Assembly: GCA_045612105.1 (NCBI GenBank)
Contig: JAZKYL010000153.1
Span: forward strand, 1 to 64,000
Reading direction: 5' to 3'
Origin: SVTX01 sp045612105
Lineage (GTDB): Bacteria > Bacillota > Clostridia > Oscillospirales > CAG-272
Length of the DNA stretch: 64,000 bases
Positions 62,501-64,000 of the stretch are shown here, one piece after another; the first letter of the stretch is position 1; every line of letters begins with the position of its first letter. The notes under the pieces are model-generated. The model saw only the letters and a list, made by a program, of their open reading frames with translations. It was not told the origin of the DNA and ran no database searches. The position numbers were made by a program, and so were the translations under genes.

Positions 62501-64000
62501 GCGCTCGTAAGGCTTGAACAACCGTAGAACACATCATAACCAATATACGTTACACTATCGGGAATCTCTATATCCGTAAGATTATAGCAATATGCAAATG
62601 CAAATCTACCGATGCTATCAAGTCGGCTGTTTTCACCAAAAACAACACTTTCAAGGCTTGAGCAATTATAGAACGCAGAAGAACCAATGCTTGTGACACT
62701 ATCGGGAATTGTTACGCTCGTAAGGCTTGAGCAACCGTAGAACGCATATTCACCAATGCTTGTGACACCGTCGGGGATAGTCACGCTCGTAAGGCTTGTG
62801 CAACCGTCGAACGCATAAGAACCAATGCTCGTCACACTGTCGGGAATCGTTATGCTCGTAAGGCTTGAGCAACCCGAGAACGCACCATTACCAATACTTG
62901 TGACACCGACGGGGATAGTCACGCTCGTGAGTATTGAGCAACCCGAGAACGCACCATTACCAATACTTGTGACACCGTCGGGGATAGTCACGCTCGTAAG
63001 GCTTTCGCAACCGTAGAACGCACGATCACCAATGCTTGTAACACTGTCGGGGATAACTACGCTCGTAAGGCTTGAGCAACCGTTGAACGCAGAAGAACCA
63101 ATGCTTGTGACACTGTCGGGGATAGTAACGCTCGTAAGGCTTGAGCAACCCGAGAACGCCAAATCACCAATGCTTGTGACACTATCGGGAATCGTTATAG
63201 ATTTCAAATTTTTTGCATATTGAAATGATTGATCAAGTATCTGCGTAACAGCTTTTCCGCAATATTCGGAAGGAATAACTATTTCTTCAAGATATTTGGT
63301 AGTTCCCATCATTACGCCCAAGGTTCCGTCGGGCAGAGGGTAATACTCCAATCCGTCTGTGCCCTCGGTCTTTGTAATCACACCGATATTTGCTGTTGAT
63401 CCATCTGTATAAGTAACTACTAACTCACCGTTAATGATCTCGATCTTTGAAATTCCAAGTCCGTCCTTGCCGTCTTCGCCTTTTTCACCTTGGATTCCCT
63501 GATCTCCCTTGTCACCCTTTTCACCTTGGATGCCTTGTTCGCCCTGGTCTCCCTTGTCACCCTTTTCGCCTTGGATGCCTTGCTCACCTTGGTCTCCCTT
63601 GTCACCCTTTTCGCCTTGGATGCCTTGCTCACCTTGGTCTCCCTTGTCACCCTTTTCGCCTTGGATGCCTTGTTCGCCCTGGTCTCCCTTGTCACCCTTT
63701 TCGCCTTGGATGCCTTGTTCGCCCTGGTCTCCCTTGTCACCCTTTTCGCCTTGGATACCTTGCTCGCCTTGGTCTCCCTTGTCACCCTTTTCGCCCTGGA
63801 TGCCTTGCTCACCTTGGTCGCCCTTGTCACCCTTTTCACCTTGGATACCCTGCTCACCTTGGTCGCCCTTGTCACCCTTTTCGCCCTGGATGCCCTGCTC
63901 ACCCTGGTCGCCCTTGTCACCCTTTTCGCCTTGGATGCCCTGTTCGCCCTGGTCTCCCTTGTCACCCTTTTCACCTTGGATGCCCTGAACACCTTGAATT
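59545..64000 (-). CDS. Collagen-like / BspA-type leucine-rich-repeat surface protein (5' end outside window)
   Basis: The reading frame is open from the right edge to the stop at 59545 (over 1480 codons), so the N-terminus is missing. From the edge to about 63448 the frame encodes Gly-X-Y triplets (GEQGIQGEKGDKGDQ, repeated every 45 bp), a collagen-like stalk. After a short linker come LRR_5 (BspA/TpLRR) repeats of ~23 residues such as LTSVTIPDSVTSIGSSAF, in two blocks (63300-62050 and 61480-59600). Between them lie a Thr/Glu-rich stalk and a beta-rich domain (~61920-61540). BspA-type repeats occur in surface adhesins of gut and oral anaerobes. A GTG at 63381 could mimic a start but lies inside the continuous frame. 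Confidence 0.88.
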   Translation of the reverse strand, partial: IQGVQGIQGEKGDKGDQGEQGIQGEKGDKGDQGEQGIQGEKGDKGDQGEQGIQGEKGDKGDQGEQGIQGEKGDKGDQGEQGIQGEKGDKGDQGEQGIQGEKGDKGDQGEQGIQGEKGDKGDQGEQGIQGEKGDKGDQGEQGIQGEKGDKGDQGEQGIQGEKGDKGDQGIQGEKGEDGKDGLGISKIEIINGELVVTYTDGSTANIGVITKTEGTDGLEYYPLPDGTLGVMMGTTKYLEEIVIPSEYCGKAVTQILDQSFQYAKNLKSITIPDSVTSIGDLAFSGCSSLTSVTIPDSVTSIGSSAFNGCSSLTSVVIPDSVTSIGDRAFYGCESLTSVTIPDGVTSIGNGAFSGCSILTSVTIPVGVTSIGNGAFSGCSSLTSITIPDSVTSIGSYAFDGCTSLTSVTIPDGVTSIGEYAFYGCSSLTSVTIPDSVTSIGSSAFYNCSSLESVVFGENSRLDSIGRFAFAYCYNLTDIEIPDSVTYIGYDVFYGCSSLTSATIPTIAISYIPKSNLKTVVITSGTSIGSSAFYGCSSLTSVTIPDSVTSIGNSAFSGCSSLTSVTIGDGVTSIGYEAFSYCSSLTSVTIPDSVTSIGEYAFYECSSLESVIFDENSQLDSIGRGAFAYCYNLTDIEIPDSVTYIGYNAFYGCPADYEETTESYFETSEEETTEEETTGYEEDTETYEFESCYGHEWETYEEGVEPQIGWKSTNENDNSVAKMEIVAEDDCDVSISCLVYSNSYNDNLCVRLNGEVLFNVSPSYGSSSRSYSGSINKGDVITFVYTKDSYGSYYYDEEFAFIRYEMIPMSNDPSIGLEYERNADGTYTVVGRGECTSKNIVIPEVYNDAPVTAIAADAFYGESDILRVVVPDSVLTIGEYAFYGCTSLKRITLPFVGYQRYTEEYEEGTEYETGYETEEETAYEYENTHFGYIFGALDYGENYEYVPASLEYVNVTGDTIIADYAFAYCERIETVIIGDGVKSIGYHAFYSCEDLQNVTIGNGVESIGSYAFYDCRLQNVTIGNGVKSIGSDAFGYGYYRKVFINDIEAWCNIDFSGSYANPLNSGYLYLDGELVTELIIPEGVTSIEAYAFYNCDSLTSVSISNDVTDIGEYAFYDCDGLTSVSIPDSIITVGDYAFDGCECLEYYEENNCKYLGNENNRCVVLVDVIDNNVRSITISENAKVIYSYALYDSRRLESIVIPEGVISIGRYAFANCPKLVSVTIPDSVTSIGSYAFYNCSSLTSVTIPDSVTSIGPSAFEGCSSLEIATIPTIAISYIPKTNLKTVVITSGTSIGNGAFSYCDSLTSVVFSENSQLTSIGDRAFYCCTSLMSITIPDSVTSIGYCAFEGCSSLVYNEYDNAYYLGNDTNPYLILVKEKSKSIISCEIHEKTKVIYRDAFENCYHLANVTIPENVTVIGNYAFFGSVASVTIPESVMVIGYGAFCGVECVNYSGTMAQWNAISKHGGATGECIVYCTDGEIDFDFFE
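63495..64000 (-). repeat. 45-bp tandem repeat encoding collagen-like 15-mers
   Basis: About 11 tandem copies of a 45-bp unit, nearly identical apart from third-position changes (for example cct/ccc, acc/gcc, tct/tcg). Each encodes five Gly-X-Y triplets. The array runs to the window edge, so the full copy number is unknown. The absence of stops in other frames produces long spurious ORFs on both strands. Confidence 0.95.

Noticed and set aside
63509..63988. Long ORFs on the plus strand (Ser-Pro-Trp-rich repeats) and in another minus frame across the 45-bp array
   Set aside because: They are shadows of the collagen-like repeat: a 45-bp unit with no stop in any of these frames. The Gly-X-Y frame is the one that continues into the LRR protein.
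63495..64000. Regular direct repeats resembling a CRISPR array
   Set aside because: Units are contiguous with no unique spacers, the period is a multiple of three, and changes are mostly silent. It is coding sequence.

Overview
The window reads as chromosome of an anaerobic, low-to-mid GC member of the Bacillota, class Clostridia, probably a gut-type lineage near Oscillospirales or Christensenellales; the order is inferred. Pointers are the miaB-ymcA-mutS-mutL gene order, RNase Y, a YfmF/YfmH-like M16 pair, tmcAL, rubrerythrin, a type I dockerin, BspA-type leucine-rich repeats, and sigma-A promoters that often match TTGACA-17-TATAAT exactly. I see no rRNA, tRNA, phage, transposase, CRISPR array or replication origin.

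Layout. 1-3 kb: an AraC regulator divergent from a cytoplasmic GH92 glycosidase. 3-16.5 kb: RNase Y, then a long leftward operon miaB-ymcA-mutS-mutL-tgt-HAD-tldD-tldE; the tldE terminator shares its stem with the rny promoter. 16.6-21.7 kb: two M16 proteins, lgt, folD and a small membrane protein. 21.8-23.7 kb: mrp, rpmF, yceD. 23.7-25.4 kb: rightward tmcAL and an unrecognised 96-aa gene. 25.5-30.8 kb: leftward operon GH2, SDR, asparaginase, NERD protein, metallophosphoesterase. 31-32.3 kb: rhaA (L-rhamnose isomerase) on its own promoter with a palindromic candidate operator. 32.3-40 kb: dxs, mutS2, a hexapeptide-repeat protein and a dockerin protein, all leftward. 40-44 kb: a small lipoprotein gene, lnt, an RluA-type pseudouridine synthase, upp. 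44-49 kb: rightward SGNH acetylesterase, alpha/beta esterase, second AraC regulator, mtaB. 49-53 kb: rpmB, an uncharacterised protein with a gene remnant behind it, rubrerythrin, an orphan gene, and rpsF-ssb-rpsR. 53.5-64 kb: a 1934-aa lipoprotein convergent with a very large repeat protein that leaves the window on the right.

How the genes fit together. Housekeeping functions (mismatch repair, tRNA modification by miaB, mtaB, tgt and tmcAL, RNA decay by RNase Y with a RicA-like partner, lipoprotein maturation by lgt and lnt, ribosomal proteins) alternate with small carbohydrate-foraging units (GH92, GH2, rhamnose isomerase, two esterases, two AraC regulators) and with three large surface or secreted proteins. 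The surface proteins are the least explained part: a giant lipoprotein with an unrecognised core and a duplicated C-terminal unit, a dockerin protein carrying a related module, and a collagen-like/leucine-rich-repeat protein.

Many starts given here are internal ATG (or GTG) codons chosen by Shine-Dalgarno position. Residue numbers follow those starts. Family names come from motif recognition by eye; no database search was possible.
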